In this document: positions 18,167-28,986 of the stretch, piece by piece
Numbering within the stretch: position 1 is the first letter of the stretch
Layout of the letters: each line of letters opens with the position of its first letter
The notes under the pieces: model-generated
Told to the model about the DNA's origin: nothing
The model's input: the letters and a program-made list of their open reading frames with translations, nothing else
Databases searched by the model: none
Made by a program: the position numbers and the translations under genes
Source of the DNA: Hydrocarboniphaga sp.
GTDB lineage: Bacteria > Pseudomonadota > Gammaproteobacteria > Nevskiales > Nevskiaceae
Assembly: GCF_028291725.1 (NCBI RefSeq)
Contig: NZ_JAQGNT010000009.1
Coordinates: 91,759 to 155,758 of the forward strand
Length of the DNA stretch: 64,000 bases
Reading direction: 5' to 3'

Positions 18167-19036
18167 CTACTCGATCTGCGTCAGGTAGTGTTCACGCGCC
18201 GCACGGGCGCGCTCGAAAGCCGCTTTCAACTCGTCCCAGCGGCCGCCCGCGATCATCGCCTGCAGCGACTGCAGATCGGCGATCTGCCGCGTCAGCAGCT
18301 CGCCGACCGCCGGCGCATTCGCACGAACGATGTCGTGCCACATCTGCGGTGAGCTGCTGGCGATGCGGGTGAAATCGCGAAAGCCGCCACCGGCATTCGG
18401 GAAAATACTGGCGCTGTCGTCGAGCTTGCCGATGACGTCGACGAAGCTGTACGCGAGAATGTGCGGCAGATGCGAGGTCGCCGCAAAAATGGCGTCGTGC
18501 TGCGCCGGCGCCATCTCGACGACGCGGGCGCCGCAGGCTTCCCAGAGCGCGCGAACCAGGGCCAGCGCCTTGGCGTCCTGCCGGGCATGCGGCGTCAGGA
18601 TCACGCGATGCTTGCGGAACAGATCGACCAGCGAGTTGGCGACACCGCTTTTCTCGGTGCCGGCGATCGGATGGCCGGGCACGAACCAGGGCGGAAGTTC
18701 GCCGAACACACTCTCGACATCGGCAACGACAGACTGCTTGGTACTGCCGACATCCGTGACCACGGTGCCAGCCGCCATCGCGCCGCGGATCGCGGTGAGT
18801 GCTTCGACGGTGTGCAACACCGGCACGGCGACGATCACCAGATCGGCGTTTTTGACCGCTGCAGCCGGTGTTTCGGCCGCGCTGTCGATCACTCCCAGCG
18901 ACAGCGCTTCTTCACGCCGCTGAGAGTCCGGATCGTAGCCGCTGATGTGGCCGACCATTCCGGCGGCGCGCAGCGCGCGCGCTACCGATCCACCGATCAG
19001 TCCCAGGCCGACGACGGCCAGATGCTTTGCCAGCAT
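18167..19036 (-). CDS. tyrA: prephenate dehydrogenase
   Basis: LAVVGLGLIGGSVARALRAAG...PGHPIAGTEKSG... Confidence 0.9.
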   Translation of the reverse strand: MLAKHLAVVGLGLIGGSVARALRAAGMVGHISGYDPDSQRREEALSLGVIDSAAETPAAAVKNADLVIVAVPVLHTVEALTAIRGAMAAGTVVTDVGSTKQSVVADVESVFGELPPWFVPGHPIAGTEKSGVANSLVDLFRKHRVILTPHARQDAKALALVRALWEACGARVVEMAPAQHDAIFAATSHLPHILAYSFVDVIGKLDDSASIFPNAGGGFRDFTRIASSSPQMWHDIVRANAPAVGELLTRQIADLQSLQAMIAGGRWDELKAAFERARAAREHYLTQIE

Positions 19037-19039
19037 CGC

Positions 19040-20188
19040 TCAGGCGCCGAGCACGTCGCGCAGCGCGGCCATGAAACGCTGGTTCTCGCTTTCGGTGCCC
19101 AAGGTCACGCGCAGGAAGTTCGGCAGGCCGTAGGAACCCATCGGCCTTACGATGATGCCGCGCTCCAGCAGTCCCTGATGGATAGGCGCGGCATTGCGGC
19201 CGAAATCGATTGTCAGGAAATTCGCCTGCGACGGCAGATGGCTCAGGCCGAGCTTGGCCAGCAGCGGCGGCAGCCGCAGGCGCTCGCGGGCGTTGAGATC
19301 GACCGATACGCGCACGTGCTGCTGGTCGGCCAGCGCGGCTTCGGCGGCGATCAGCGCCAGCGTGTTGTTGTTGAACGGCTGACGCACGCGATTCAACAGA
19401 TCGGCGACCGTCGGGTGCGACAGCGCATAACCGACGCGCAGACCGGCCAGGCCATAAATCTTCGAAAACGTGCGGCACACCAGCAGGTTCGGATAACGAT
19501 CCAGCCAGCCGCGCGCGTTGGAGCGCAGCTCCACGTCCTGGTAGTCGTAATACGCCTCGTCGAGCGCGACGATCACCTGCGGCGGCACGGCGTCGAGGAA
19601 GCGCTCGATTTGCTGCGGCGTATTCCAGGTGCCGGTCGGATTGTTCGGGTTCGCGATAAACACCAGGCTTGCGTCCGGACGCGTCTTCAGCACGCGCGCG
19701 AACGCATCGAGATCATGGCCGTAAGGCATCGTCGGATGATTCGCCGGATAGCTCGGCACTACCACCGCTTCGGCGTTCTGCGCCTGCGTCGCCAGCGCAT
19801 AAACCGCGAACGCGAAATCCGAATACATCACCGCGCGGCCCGGGCCGGCGTAGATCCGCGACAGGAATTCGAGGATGTCGTTGGAGCCGTTGCCGAGCGT
19901 GATCTGCTCGGGCGCGATGTCGTGGTAGCGGCCGATCGCGGCTTTCAGCGCATAACCGCTGCCGTCCGGATACAGGCCGAGATTCAGCTCGCCGGCCGCA
20001 GCGGCAACGGCCGCGCGAACCTTGGCACTGGCGCCGAGCGGGTTCTCGTTGGAGGCGAGCTTGAGCACGTCCTTGATGCCGAGGCGACGCTGCAGTTCGT
20101 CGATCGGCATGCCGGGTGTGTAGGCGTGCAATGACAGCACGCCGGGCAGCGCGTTCTGCTTGAGGCTATCGGCCATTTCTTTCATCAC
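19040..20188 (-). CDS. hisC: histidinol-phosphate/aromatic aminotransferase
   Basis: LKLASNENPLGAS...FIANPNNPTGTW...RTFSKIYGLAGLRVGY; start may be 20176. Confidence 0.92.
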   Translation of the reverse strand: MMKEMADSLKQNALPGVLSLHAYTPGMPIDELQRRLGIKDVLKLASNENPLGASAKVRAAVAAAAGELNLGLYPDGSGYALKAAIGRYHDIAPEQITLGNGSNDILEFLSRIYAGPGRAVMYSDFAFAVYALATQAQNAEAVVVPSYPANHPTMPYGHDLDAFARVLKTRPDASLVFIANPNNPTGTWNTPQQIERFLDAVPPQVIVALDEAYYDYQDVELRSNARGWLDRYPNLLVCRTFSKIYGLAGLRVGYALSHPTVADLLNRVRQPFNNNTLALIAAEAALADQQHVRVSVDLNARERLRLPPLLAKLGLSHLPSQANFLTIDFGRNAAPIHQGLLERGIIVRPMGSYGLPNFLRVTLGTESENQRFMAALRDVLGA

Positions 20189-20194
20189 AGCTTT

Positions 20195-21280
20195 TCAGAT
20201 CACCGCTTGCGGGTAAGAGCCGAGCACGCGGAACAGAGCGGCGTGCCGGCGGATTTCTTCGAGTACCGGCTTGATCGCCGAATCTTCGCAATGCCCGTCG
20301 AAATCGATGTAGAAGTTGTAGTCCCAGGCCGCGCGACGCGAGGGCCGCGATTCGAGCTTGGTCAGATTGATGCCGGCCTTTGCGAACGGCGCCAGCAGTT
20401 CGAACAAGGCTCCGGGGCTGCCCTTCTGGGCCGAGAACACCAGGGAGGTCTTGTCGCGCCCCGTTGGATCGGAGAGCTTGCGGCCGATGATCAGGAAGCG
20501 CGTCGTATTGCTGGGGTCGTCCTCGATGTTCGAGGCGAGCACGTTCAGGCCATACAGCTCGGCCGCGGCCTTGCTGGCAATCGCGGCGCCGATCCCGCTC
20601 TCGCTGACCTGCTGGGCCGCGGCGCCGTTGCTCGATACCACCGCTTGCGAAGCGTTCGGCAGCGTGGCGTCGAGCCAGTGACGGCACTGCGCCAGCGACT
20701 GCGCGTGCGAGAAAATCACCTTGACCTGATCGATCCGCTCGACCTTGGCCATCAGGTGGTGATGAACCGGCAACAGGACTTCGCCGCAGATCGACAAATT
20801 GGCTGTCGCCAGCTCGTCGAGCGTGTTGCTGACGATGCCGCCTATCGAATTCTCGACCGGTACGACGCCGTAGGCGGTTTCGCCGGAATCGACGTCGCGG
20901 AAAATCTCGTCGATCGCCCGCTTGGCACGCGCCTCGACCGAGTGGCCGAAATGTTTGTATACGGCTTCCTGCGTGTACGTGCCTTCAGGCCCCAGGTAGG
21001 CCACCGTCAGCGGCGACTCCAGCGCCAGGCAGGCCGACATGATTTCGCGCATCAGCCGCGCCATCACCTCGTCGGAGATCGGGCCCTTGTTGCGCTCCAT
21101 CGCGCGCCGCAATACCTCGGCCTCTCGCGCCGGGCGATAGTGATCGCCGTCGGCACCGGAGCGGGCCTTGATATCGCGGACGGCTTCGGCAACGCGGGCG
21201 CGCTCGCTGATCAGGCCCTGGACTTGTCTGTCCAGGTCGTCGATCAGGGCGCGGGCTTCGGCAAGCGTGGTTGGTTTCAT
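20195..21280 (-). CDS. pheA: chorismate mutase / prephenate dehydratase (P-protein)
   Basis: CM domain then VAYLGPEGTYTQEAVYKHFG, ACT region. Confidence 0.95.
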   Translation of the reverse strand: MKPTTLAEARALIDDLDRQVQGLISERARVAEAVRDIKARSGADGDHYRPAREAEVLRRAMERNKGPISDEVMARLMREIMSACLALESPLTVAYLGPEGTYTQEAVYKHFGHSVEARAKRAIDEIFRDVDSGETAYGVVPVENSIGGIVSNTLDELATANLSICGEVLLPVHHHLMAKVERIDQVKVIFSHAQSLAQCRHWLDATLPNASQAVVSSNGAAAQQVSESGIGAAIASKAAAELYGLNVLASNIEDDPSNTTRFLIIGRKLSDPTGRDKTSLVFSAQKGSPGALFELLAPFAKAGINLTKLESRPSRRAAWDYNFYIDFDGHCEDSAIKPVLEEIRRHAALFRVLGSYPQAVI

Positions 21281-21359
21281 ATCCCTGAGAGGGCGTTTAG
21301 AGGCATTTCGGGGTGCGAAGGATACGCCAAGATGCTGGCTGGTTTCCCCTGGTCCTATC

Positions 21360-21389
21360 CTGTAGGTCGGGCTTCAGCCCGAGCTACAG
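21360..21389. repeat. Single REP-like hairpin (CTGTAGGTCGGGCTTCAGCCCGAGCTACAG)
   Basis: Compact 30-bp palindrome between serA and pheA. Confidence 0.75.
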
Positions 21390-21402
21390 AGACATTCCTG
21401 AT

Positions 21403-22578
21403 TCATCTAGCCGCAATCACCCGTGTCGACAGCACCCCCGGGATCACCGCGATCTCGTCGACCACGGTCTGCGGGATCGCGGTGTCAACGTCGACCAGGG
21501 TATAGGCCAGGTCACCGCGCGACTTGTTCAGCAGGTCGGCGATGTTGAGATTACGCCGCGCCAGAGCCGTGGAAATCTGGCCGACCATGTTCGGCACGTT
21601 CTCGTTGACGATGCACAGCCGGTGCTTGCCTGGCAGCAAGGCCAGCACCGCCTCCGGGAAGTTCACCGAGTTGGTGACGTTGCCGGTCTCGAGAAAGTCG
21701 CGCAGCTGCTCGGCCACCATCACCGCACAGTTGTCCTCAGCCTCGTTGGTCGATGCGCCCAGATGCGGCAGCGCGACCACGCGCGGGTTGCCCTTCAAGG
21801 CATTGGACGGAAAGTCGCAGACGTAGGCGTGCAGCCGGTTCTCGTTGAGCGCTTCGACCACGGCGGCCTCGTCGACGATGCCTTCGCGGGCGAAATTCAG
21901 CACCACACCGCGCGGCCTCATGAGCTTGATGCGCTCGGCATTGATCAGATTCCGCGTCGCCGCGATCAGCGGCACGTGCAGCGACACGAACTGCGATTTC
22001 GCCAGCACCTCGTCAACCGTCAGCGCCTGCTTGACGCGCGCATCCAGCTTCCAGGCGTTCTGCACCGTCATCGCCGGGTCATAGCCCCAGACCTCCATGC
22101 CGAGCTCGATCGCCGCGTTCGCCAGCTTGACGCCGATCGCGCCCAGGCCGATCACGCCGATCGAACGTCCCGGCAATTCCATGCCGACGAACTTCTTCTT
22201 GCCGGCTTCGACCGCTTCATGCATCGCCTTGTCGTCGCCGTCGAGCTTGCGCACGAAATCCAGCGCTGGCGCGATGTTGCGCGAGGCCAGCAGCAGGCCG
22301 GCCAGCACCAGCTCCTTCACTGCATTGGCATTGGCGCCCGGCGCATTGAACACCGGCACGCCGCGCTTGCTCATCAAGGCAACCGGAATATTGTTGGTGC
22401 CGGCTCCGGCGCGGCCGATCGCTTTGACCGAGGCCGGCAACTCGAGCTTGTGCAGGTCGGCCGAGCGCACCAGGATCGCGTCGGGCTGGGCGACGTCCGG
22501 GCCGGTCTGGAAGCGCGGCGCGGGCAGGCGCTCCAGGCCCTCGGCGGAGATGTTGTTGATCGTCTGAATCTTGAACAT
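21403..22578 (-). CDS. serA: D-3-phosphoglycerate dehydrogenase with ACT domain
   Basis: RSADLHKLELPASVKAIGRAGAGTNNIPV...GRSIGVIGLGAIG; C-terminal ACT. Confidence 0.94.
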   Translation of the reverse strand: MFKIQTINNISAEGLERLPAPRFQTGPDVAQPDAILVRSADLHKLELPASVKAIGRAGAGTNNIPVALMSKRGVPVFNAPGANANAVKELVLAGLLLASRNIAPALDFVRKLDGDDKAMHEAVEAGKKKFVGMELPGRSIGVIGLGAIGVKLANAAIELGMEVWGYDPAMTVQNAWKLDARVKQALTVDEVLAKSQFVSLHVPLIAATRNLINAERIKLMRPRGVVLNFAREGIVDEAAVVEALNENRLHAYVCDFPSNALKGNPRVVALPHLGASTNEAEDNCAVMVAEQLRDFLETGNVTNSVNFPEAVLALLPGKHRLCIVNENVPNMVGQISTALARRNLNIADLLNKSRGDLAYTLVDVDTAIPQTVVDEIAVIPGVLSTRVIAAR

Positions 22579-22597
22579 TGGGGCTCCCTTTAGACGA

Positions 22598-23680
22598 TCA
22601 GGCGCGGGTGCGCGCGAACTCTTTCATGTAGCCGACCAGCGCCTGGACGCCCTCGATCGTCATCGCGTTGTAGATCGACGCGCGCATGCCGCCGACCGAG
22701 CGATGGCCTTTCAGGCCGATCAGCCCCGCCGCTTTCGAGCCTTTCAGGAAATCCGCATCGAGTTCCGGATTCGCCAGCGTAAACGGCACATTCATCTTCG
22801 AGCGCACCGGCTTGGCGACCGGGTTGCGATAGAAGTCCTGGCTATCCAGATAGTCGTAGAGCAGCGCCGCCTTGCGCGCATTGTGTTCACCGACCGCCGC
22901 GAGCCCGCCTTCGGCCTTCATCCACTTGAACACCAGGCCGCAGACGTACCAGGCGAAAGTTGGCGGCGTGTTCATCATCGAATCGTTTTCGGCGACGTTC
23001 TTGTAGTCGTGGATCTGGAACGTGCCCGGCGCGGTCTTGCCGATCAGATCGTCGCGCACGATCACCACGGTCAAACCGGCCGGGCCGATGTTCTTCTGCG
23101 CGCCGGCATAGATCAGCCCGTACTTCGACACGTCGAACGGGCGCGACGCGAAGCTCGACGACATGTCGCTGACCAGCGTCACGCCACCGACATCCGGCGC
23201 ATCCGGAAACTCGACGCCATGAATCGTTTCATTCGAGGTGATGTGCACGTAGGCCGCATCCGGATCGAGCTTCCAGCTGGCACGCTCCGGGATGTCGGTG
23301 AACTTACCGGCTTCACTGCTCGCGGCCAGATTGGCCTTGCCGTGATTCGCGAATTCCTTGTACGCCTTCTTGCCCCAGTCGCCATTGACGATGAAATCGG
23401 CGCCGGTCTTGCCGCGCAGCAGGTTCTGCGGCACGACCGCGAACTGCGCGGTCGCCCCGCCCTGCATGAACAGCACTTTGTAGTGGGCGGGAATGTTCAG
23501 CACTTCGCGCATGTCGCGCTCGCAGTCTTGTGCGATCGAGGTGAACTCCTTGTCGCGATGGCTCATCTCCATCACGCCCATGCCGCAGCCCTGCCAGTCG
23601 AGCAGCTCGGCCTTGACCTGTTCGAGGACCGGCAGCGGCAAGGTCGCGGGTCCGGCGCTGAAGTTATAGATACGGCTCAT
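22598..23680 (-). CDS. serC: phosphoserine aminotransferase
   Basis: MSRIYNFSAGPATLPLPVLEQVK...LLDWQGCGMGVMEMSHR. Confidence 0.96.
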   Translation of the reverse strand: MSRIYNFSAGPATLPLPVLEQVKAELLDWQGCGMGVMEMSHRDKEFTSIAQDCERDMREVLNIPAHYKVLFMQGGATAQFAVVPQNLLRGKTGADFIVNGDWGKKAYKEFANHGKANLAASSEAGKFTDIPERASWKLDPDAAYVHITSNETIHGVEFPDAPDVGGVTLVSDMSSSFASRPFDVSKYGLIYAGAQKNIGPAGLTVVIVRDDLIGKTAPGTFQIHDYKNVAENDSMMNTPPTFAWYVCGLVFKWMKAEGGLAAVGEHNARKAALLYDYLDSQDFYRNPVAKPVRSKMNVPFTLANPELDADFLKGSKAAGLIGLKGHRSVGGMRASIYNAMTIEGVQALVGYMKEFARTRA

Positions 23681-23726
23681 CGGATGGATCTCCTGTTTTA
23701 GTTTTTTGACTGGGGCTCAGCTGGGC

Positions 23727-24152
23727 TCAAGCAGCCGCGGACGAACGCGTCGCCCGCAGCCAGTTTTCAACTTCAAGGCCAGGCACCGACAGATAACGCT
23801 GCGGCTCGTCGGTGATCAGCGTCAGGCCGTGCGCGAGCGCGGTCGCGGCCAGGATCAGCTCGAATCCGCTGAGACTCTCGTGCTGCTGCGCCAGGTAACC
23901 GGCGAGCTGGCTCGCCTTCTGCGCCTCGGCGCCGCCGAACTCGATCACGCGCACCGTCGCCAGCAGGTTCTTCATCAGCTCGCCGTAGCGCGACAGGGCG
24001 CGCGGCTGCATCCGCAGCCCGGTCTCAGCCTGCACCTGGCTGACCACCGAAACGGCGACTTCACCCGGCTTGAGCTGCCCCAGTGCCAGTACCACCGGCA
24101 GCCGGCCCTTGACCGCGGCCGCCAGCATGGCCGCATCGAGCAAGACCGCCAT
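23727..24152 (-). CDS. PIN-domain (VapC-like) toxin, divergent active-site region
   Basis: MAVLLDAAMLAA...LSGFELILAATALAHGLTLITDEPQRYLSVPGLEVENW; overlaps upstream RHH gene. Confidence 0.7.
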   Translation of the reverse strand: MAVLLDAAMLAAAVKGRLPVVLALGQLKPGEVAVSVVSQVQAETGLRMQPRALSRYGELMKNLLATVRVIEFGGAEAQKASQLAGYLAQQHESLSGFELILAATALAHGLTLITDEPQRYLSVPGLEVENWLRATRSSAAA

Positions 24153-24385
24153 CAGCGATCCTCACCAGGTTTCCAGACCTGGAAGTCCGCAATCCCGGCC
24201 GCGAGTTCGGGCGCCGGATTACGGAAATGCTCGCGCAGCGCCGGCGGCCAGTCGCTGGCCTCGAAACGCAGAAGCCAATCCTTGACGCCTATTGAGATCA
24301 GGCGATTGCGCGTCATGCCGGTGGCCTCGACCGCGCGATTCAGGCGCTCGAGGGTTTCGTCGTCGAAATGGACGCTGAAGTTCAT
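24152..24385 (-). CDS. ribbon-helix-helix antitoxin-like protein
   Basis: MNFSVHFDDETLERLNRAVEATGMTRNRLISIGVKDWL; start overlap with PIN gene (ORF opens at 24421). Confidence 0.7.
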   Translation of the reverse strand: MNFSVHFDDETLERLNRAVEATGMTRNRLISIGVKDWLLRFEASDWPPALREHFRNPAPELAAGIADFQVWKPGEDR

Positions 24386-24439
24386 GTCGCGAATTACAAC
24401 ATAACAGGACATGTTAGACAAACTTTCTGATCGTACCCA

Positions 24440-24517
24440 TAGGTTGGGGTGAGCGCAGCGAACCCCAACATCGGCGCGGAACGAATGTTGGGGTTCGCTG
24501 CGCTCACCCCAACCTAC
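24440..24517. repeat. REP-like palindrome (TAGGTTGGGGTGAGCGCAGCGAACCCCAACA type)
   Basis: Mirror arms taggttggggtgagcgcagcgaaccccaaca / tgttggggttcgctgcgctcaccccaaccta. Confidence 0.88.
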
Positions 24518-24529
24518 GCCTACGCCTGT

Positions 24530-27229
24530 CTACTCGTCGTTCGGCCCTTCCAGCGGAGCCGCCGTATCGTCGATCGCCACCTCGTCCTCGGCCTCGATCT
24601 CGATGCGGTCGACACCGACCAGGCGATCACCCGGATTCGGCTTCATCAGGCGCACGCCCTGGGTGTTGCGGCCCATGGTGCGCACATCGGTGGCCTTGAA
24701 GCGGATCAGGTTCGCGGACTCGGAGATCAGCATCACCTGGTGGCCGTCGGTAACCTCGATCGCGCCGATCAGATTGCCGGTCTTGTCGGTCAGCGACTGC
24801 GCGATCACGCCCATGCCGCCGCGGCCGCGCAGCGGGAACTGGTCGATCGGCGTGCGTTTGCCGTAGCCGAGTTCGGACGCGGTCAGGATGTCGGCGCGCG
24901 CCTCACCGACGGCCTCCGGCGACACCACGATCAGCGCGATGATCTGCGCATGCGCCGGCAGCGCTTCTTCCGCGGTCTCGGTCTCGGCGCCTTCACCGGA
25001 CTCGTCACCCGCCGCCTCGTCGCGACGCACCAGGCGCATGCCGCGCACGCCGGTCGCGGTACGGCCCATCGCACGCACATCGTTCTCGTTGAAGCGGATC
25101 ACGCGGCCGGCGTCGCTGAACATCAGCACGTCGCTGTTGCCGGTGGTCAGCGCGACGCCGACCAGCGAGTCGTCGACACGCAGATCCAGCGCGATGATGC
25201 CGTTGCTGCGGATGTTCGCAAACGAGGCCAGATCGGTCTTCTTGACCGTGCCCAGGCGCGTCGCCATGAAGATGTAGCGCGGCGAGCCGTCCTCGTTCTC
25301 GAACTTCTTGACCGACAGCACCGCGCTGATCTTCTCGCCGGCTTCGAGCGGCAACAGATTGACGAACGGCCGGCCGCGCGAACCGCGCGAACCGCCGGGT
25401 AGCTCGAACACGCGCAGCTTGTAGACCTTGCCGGTGGAACCGAAGCACAGCAGCCAGTCATGCGTATGCGCGACCCACAGCCGGTCGACGAAATCTTCCT
25501 GTTTGTTGGCGGTAGCGAGCTTGCCGCGGCCGCCGCGCTTCTGCGCCTGGTACTCGGTCAGCGGCACGCTCTTGACGTAGCCTTCGTGGCTCAGCGTGAC
25601 GACCATGTCCTGCGGCGCGATCAGGTCTTCGCGCGCCATGTTCAGCGCGGCGTCGGTGATCTCGGTGCGGCGCTCGTCGCCGTACTGTTCCTTGACCGCG
25701 AGCAACTCGTCGCGAATCACCGTCAGCAGGCGATCCTCCGAGGCGAGGATGTCGAGGTAGTCGATGATGGAGTCGAGCAGCTCCTTGAACTCGTTGTGGA
25801 TCTTGTCCTGCTCCAAACCGGTCAGGCGCGACAGACGCATTTCCAGGATGGCCGAGGACTGCGCGTCGGACAGGCGATAAGACGCCACGCCGTTGTCGTC
25901 GATGATGCCGAACTCGACGGCCAGATCTTCCGGACGCGAGGCCGACGAGTCGGCACGCGCCAGCAGCGTCGTGACCAGGCCCGCGTCCCAGGTGCGGGCC
26001 ATCATCTTGATCTTGGCTTCGGCGGAATTCGGCGAGCTGCGGATCAGCTCGATCATCTCGTCGATGTTGGCCAGCGCAACCGCCAGGCCTTCCAAAATGT
26101 GTGCGCGCTTGCGCGCTTCGCGCAGCAGGTAACGCGTGCGGCGCGTGACCACTTCGCGGCGATGGCGCACGAAGATTTCGAGCAGCGACTTCAGCGACAG
26201 CGTCTTCGGCTGGCCGCCGTCGAGCGCGACCATGTTGATGCCGAACGTGACCTGCAGGGAGGTATGCTGGAACAGGTTGTTCAGCACGACTTCTTCGTTC
26301 TCGCCGCGCTTGAGCTCGATGTAGACGCGCATGCCGTCCTTGTCTGACTCGTCGCGAATCTCCGCGATGCCCTCGACTTTCTTCTCTTTGACCAGCTCGG
26401 CGATGCGCTCCTGCAGACGCGCCTTGTTCACCTGGTACGGCAGCTCGGTGACGATGATCGCCTGCTTGTCGCTGCCCACGGTTTCGAAATGGGTACGCGC
26501 GCGTATCACGATGCGTCCGCGGCCGGTATCGTAGGCTTCGGTCAGGCCGTGCGCGTCCAGAATCAGGCCGGCGGTGGGGAAATCCGGCGCCGGGATCAGC
26601 TTCATCAGACCGGCGGTGTCGATGTCCGGGTTGTCGATCAGCGCGATGCAGCCGGCGATCACTTCGCCCAGGTTGTGCGGCGGGATATTGGTGGCGAGGC
26701 CGACCGCAATACCCGCCGAGCCGTTGACCAGCAGCTGCGGCACGCGCGTCGGCAGCACCAGCGGCTCGATGTCTTTCTCGTCGTAGTTCGGGACGAAATC
26801 GACGGTCTCGGAATCGAGGTCGGCCAGCATCTCCGAGGTCAGCCGCGCCATCCGGCATTCGGTGTAGCGCATTGCCGCGGCGCGATCGCCGTCGACCGAG
26901 CCGAAGTTGCCCTGGCCATCGACCAGCAGGTAGCGCATCGAGAACGGCTGAGCCAGGCGCACCAGCGCGTCGTAGGCAGCGGTGTCGCCGTGCGGGTGGT
27001 ACTTGCCGATGACGTCGCCGACCACGCGCGCGCACTTGATGTACGGGCGGTTCCAGGTGTTGTTGAGCTGGCTCATCGCATACAGGATGCGGCGATGCAC
27101 CGGCTTCAGGCCGTCCCGGGCATCCGGGAGAGCTCGGCCGACGATTACGCTCATCGCGTAATCCAGATACGAACGCCGCATCTCGTCTTCGAGATTAACG
27201 GACAGCACTTCCTTGGCGAATTCAGTCAT
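24530..27229 (-). CDS. gyrA: DNA gyrase subunit A
   Basis: [38 protein letters not shown]...[20 protein letters not shown]. Confidence 0.97.
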   Translation of the reverse strand: MTEFAKEVLSVNLEDEMRRSYLDYAMSVIVGRALPDARDGLKPVHRRILYAMSQLNNTWNRPYIKCARVVGDVIGKYHPHGDTAAYDALVRLAQPFSMRYLLVDGQGNFGSVDGDRAAAMRYTECRMARLTSEMLADLDSETVDFVPNYDEKDIEPLVLPTRVPQLLVNGSAGIAVGLATNIPPHNLGEVIAGCIALIDNPDIDTAGLMKLIPAPDFPTAGLILDAHGLTEAYDTGRGRIVIRARTHFETVGSDKQAIIVTELPYQVNKARLQERIAELVKEKKVEGIAEIRDESDKDGMRVYIELKRGENEEVVLNNLFQHTSLQVTFGINMVALDGGQPKTLSLKSLLEIFVRHRREVVTRRTRYLLREARKRAHILEGLAVALANIDEMIELIRSSPNSAEAKIKMMARTWDAGLVTTLLARADSSASRPEDLAVEFGIIDDNGVASYRLSDAQSSAILEMRLSRLTGLEQDKIHNEFKELLDSIIDYLDILASEDRLLTVIRDELLAVKEQYGDERRTEITDAALNMAREDLIAPQDMVVTLSHEGYVKSVPLTEYQAQKRGGRGKLATANKQEDFVDRLWVAHTHDWLLCFGSTGKVYKLRVFELPGGSRGSRGRPFVNLLPLEAGEKISAVLSVKKFENEDGSPRYIFMATRLGTVKKTDLASFANIRSNGIIALDLRVDDSLVGVALTTGNSDVLMFSDAGRVIRFNENDVRAMGRTATGVRGMRLVRRDEAAGDESGEGAETETAEEALPAHAQIIALIVVSPEAVGEARADILTASELGYGKRTPIDQFPLRGRGGMGVIAQSLTDKTGNLIGAIEVTDGHQVMLISESANLIRFKATDVRTMGRNTQGVRLMKPNPGDRLVGVDRIEIEAEDEVAIDDTAAPLEGPNDE

Positions 27230-27451
27230 TGCGCAATAGCGGGCTCGGGCGGCTGTTAGAAGGCCGCCTCGTATAGTCGGAGGGCTGAAGCAATATGCAG
27301 CAAATTATAACACGCGCAGCCCCGCAATGACGCTATAGACGCACAGAGACTGGAGGCTGTAGGGGGATAGTCGGATGAGCCTGGGGCTCGAATCTGCAGC
27401 GCTTAAGCCGGTCAGCTGACCGGCCCGACGTACCGAGGTGCTGCGGGAGGC

Positions 27452-27610
27452 TCAGATGGCACCCATGAAAACCAGTACCAGCACCACGATCAGCACAGTG
27501 CCCAGACCTCCTGCGGGATAGTAACCCCAAGAGCGGCTGTGCGAGTGCACCGGCAGCGCACCGACCAGCAACAGCAGCAACACGATCAGCAATATGGTTC
27601 CGAGTGCCAT
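27452..27610 (-). CDS. DUF3309-like 52-aa membrane protein (not in ORF track)
   Basis: MALGTILLIVLLLLLVGALPVHSHSRSWGYYPAGGLGTVLIVVLVLVFMGAI read directly from sequence. Confidence 0.85.
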   Translation of the reverse strand: MALGTILLIVLLLLLVGALPVHSHSRSWGYYPAGGLGTVLIVVLVLVFMGAI

Positions 27611-27699
27611 CACAATCTCCCTTTGCCTAATTGGCCCGAATGGGTAGGAGCAAAGGTAGCGATGTGATGCTGAACGCCCGGCATTGCGGCGACGTCATC

Positions 27700-27778
27700 G
27701 TAGGTTGGGGTGAGCGCAGCGAACCCCAACATTCGTCCGCGCTGATGTTGGGGTTCGCTGCGCTCACCCCAACCTACG
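27700..27778. repeat. REP-like palindrome (GTAGGTTGGGG type)
   Basis: gtaggttggggtgagcgcagcgaaccccaaca...tgttggggttcgctgcgctcaccccaacctacg. Confidence 0.88.
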
Positions 27779-27782
27779 AGTA

Positions 27783-28985
27783 TTAGCCGAGCGTGATGCC
27801 CTCGAGCTTGGCGACCGTGAAGATGTCCTTGTCACCGCGACCAGACAGATTCACGACGATGTTCTCATCGGGCCGCATCGATGGCGCCAGCAGCTTGGCG
27901 TAGGCGACCGCGTGGGCGGATTCCAGTGCCGGAATGATGCCTTCGCGGCGCGCGCACTCATGGAACGCGGCCAGCGCCGCGTCATCGTTGATTGCGGAGT
28001 ATTGCACGCGTCCCAGATCCTTCAGCCAGGAATGCTCGGGGCCGACGCCCGGATAATCCAGGCCGGCCGAGATCGAATGCGTGCCCTGAATCTGGCCGTT
28101 CTCGTCGGCCATGATGTAGGTGCGATTGCCATGCAGCACGCCGGGCTTGCCGGCGGACAGCGGCGCCGCATGCCGCCCGGTCTCGATGCCGTCGCCGCCC
28201 GCTTCGACGCCATACATCTTGACTTCGTCGAAACCGATGAACGGGTGGAACAGGCCAATCGCATTGGAGCCGCCGCCGACGCAGGCGACCAGTGCATCCG
28301 GTAGCCGGCCCATCTGCTCGCGCGACTGAGCGATCACTTCGCGGCCGACCACGGCATTGAAGTCGCGCACCAGCATCGGGTAAGGATGCGGGCCGGCGAC
28401 CGTGCCGATGATGTAGAAGGTGTCGTCGACATTGGTCACCCAGTCGCGCATCGCCTCGTTCAGCGCGTCCTTCAAGGTGCGCGTGCCCGAGGTCACCGGC
28501 ACCACTTCGGCGCCGAGCAGCTTCATCCGGTAGACGTTCGGCGACTGGCGCTCGATGTCGTCGGCGCCCATGTAGACCACGCACTTCAGCCCGAGACGCG
28601 CGGCGATCGTCGCGGTCGCGACGCCATGCTGGCAGGCGCCGGTCTCGGCGATGATCCGGGTCTTGCCCAGATGCTTGGCCAGCAGCGCCTGACCGACCGT
28701 GTTGTTGACCTTGTGCGCGCCGGTGTGGTTCAGGTCTTCGCGCTTGAGCCAGATGCGCGCACCGCCCCAGGCCTTGGTCAGACGATCCGCCGGATACAGC
28801 GGCGACGGCCGGCCGACATAGTGTTTCAGGTCGAAATCGAGCTCCGCCTGGAACTTCGGGTCGGCCTTGAACTGTTCGTAGGCCTCCTCCAGCTGGCGCA
28901 GCGGCTCCATCAGGGTTTCGGCGACGAAACGGCCGCCATAGGGGCCGAAATGACCGCGCGCATCGGGGTACTGTTCGTATTTCAT
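27783..28985 (-). CDS. trpB: tryptophan synthase beta subunit
   Basis: [22 protein letters not shown]...[16 protein letters not shown]. Confidence 0.97.
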   Translation of the reverse strand: MKYEQYPDARGHFGPYGGRFVAETLMEPLRQLEEAYEQFKADPKFQAELDFDLKHYVGRPSPLYPADRLTKAWGGARIWLKREDLNHTGAHKVNNTVGQALLAKHLGKTRIIAETGACQHGVATATIAARLGLKCVVYMGADDIERQSPNVYRMKLLGAEVVPVTSGTRTLKDALNEAMRDWVTNVDDTFYIIGTVAGPHPYPMLVRDFNAVVGREVIAQSREQMGRLPDALVACVGGGSNAIGLFHPFIGFDEVKMYGVEAGGDGIETGRHAAPLSAGKPGVLHGNRTYIMADENGQIQGTHSISAGLDYPGVGPEHSWLKDLGRVQYSAINDDAALAAFHECARREGIIPALESAHAVAYAKLLAPSMRPDENIVVNLSGRGDKDIFTVAKLEGITLG

Positions 28986-28986
28986 T

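Noticed and set aside
18461-20134. 557-aa plus-strand ORF antisense to tyrA/hisC
   Set aside because: Spans two real genes on the other strand; no motifs
26975-27010. Thr at the GyrA position equivalent to Ser83 ([10 protein letters not shown])
   Set aside because: Thr is wild type in many gammaproteobacteria such as Pseudomonas, and the Asp87 equivalent is intact; no evidence for quinolone resistance
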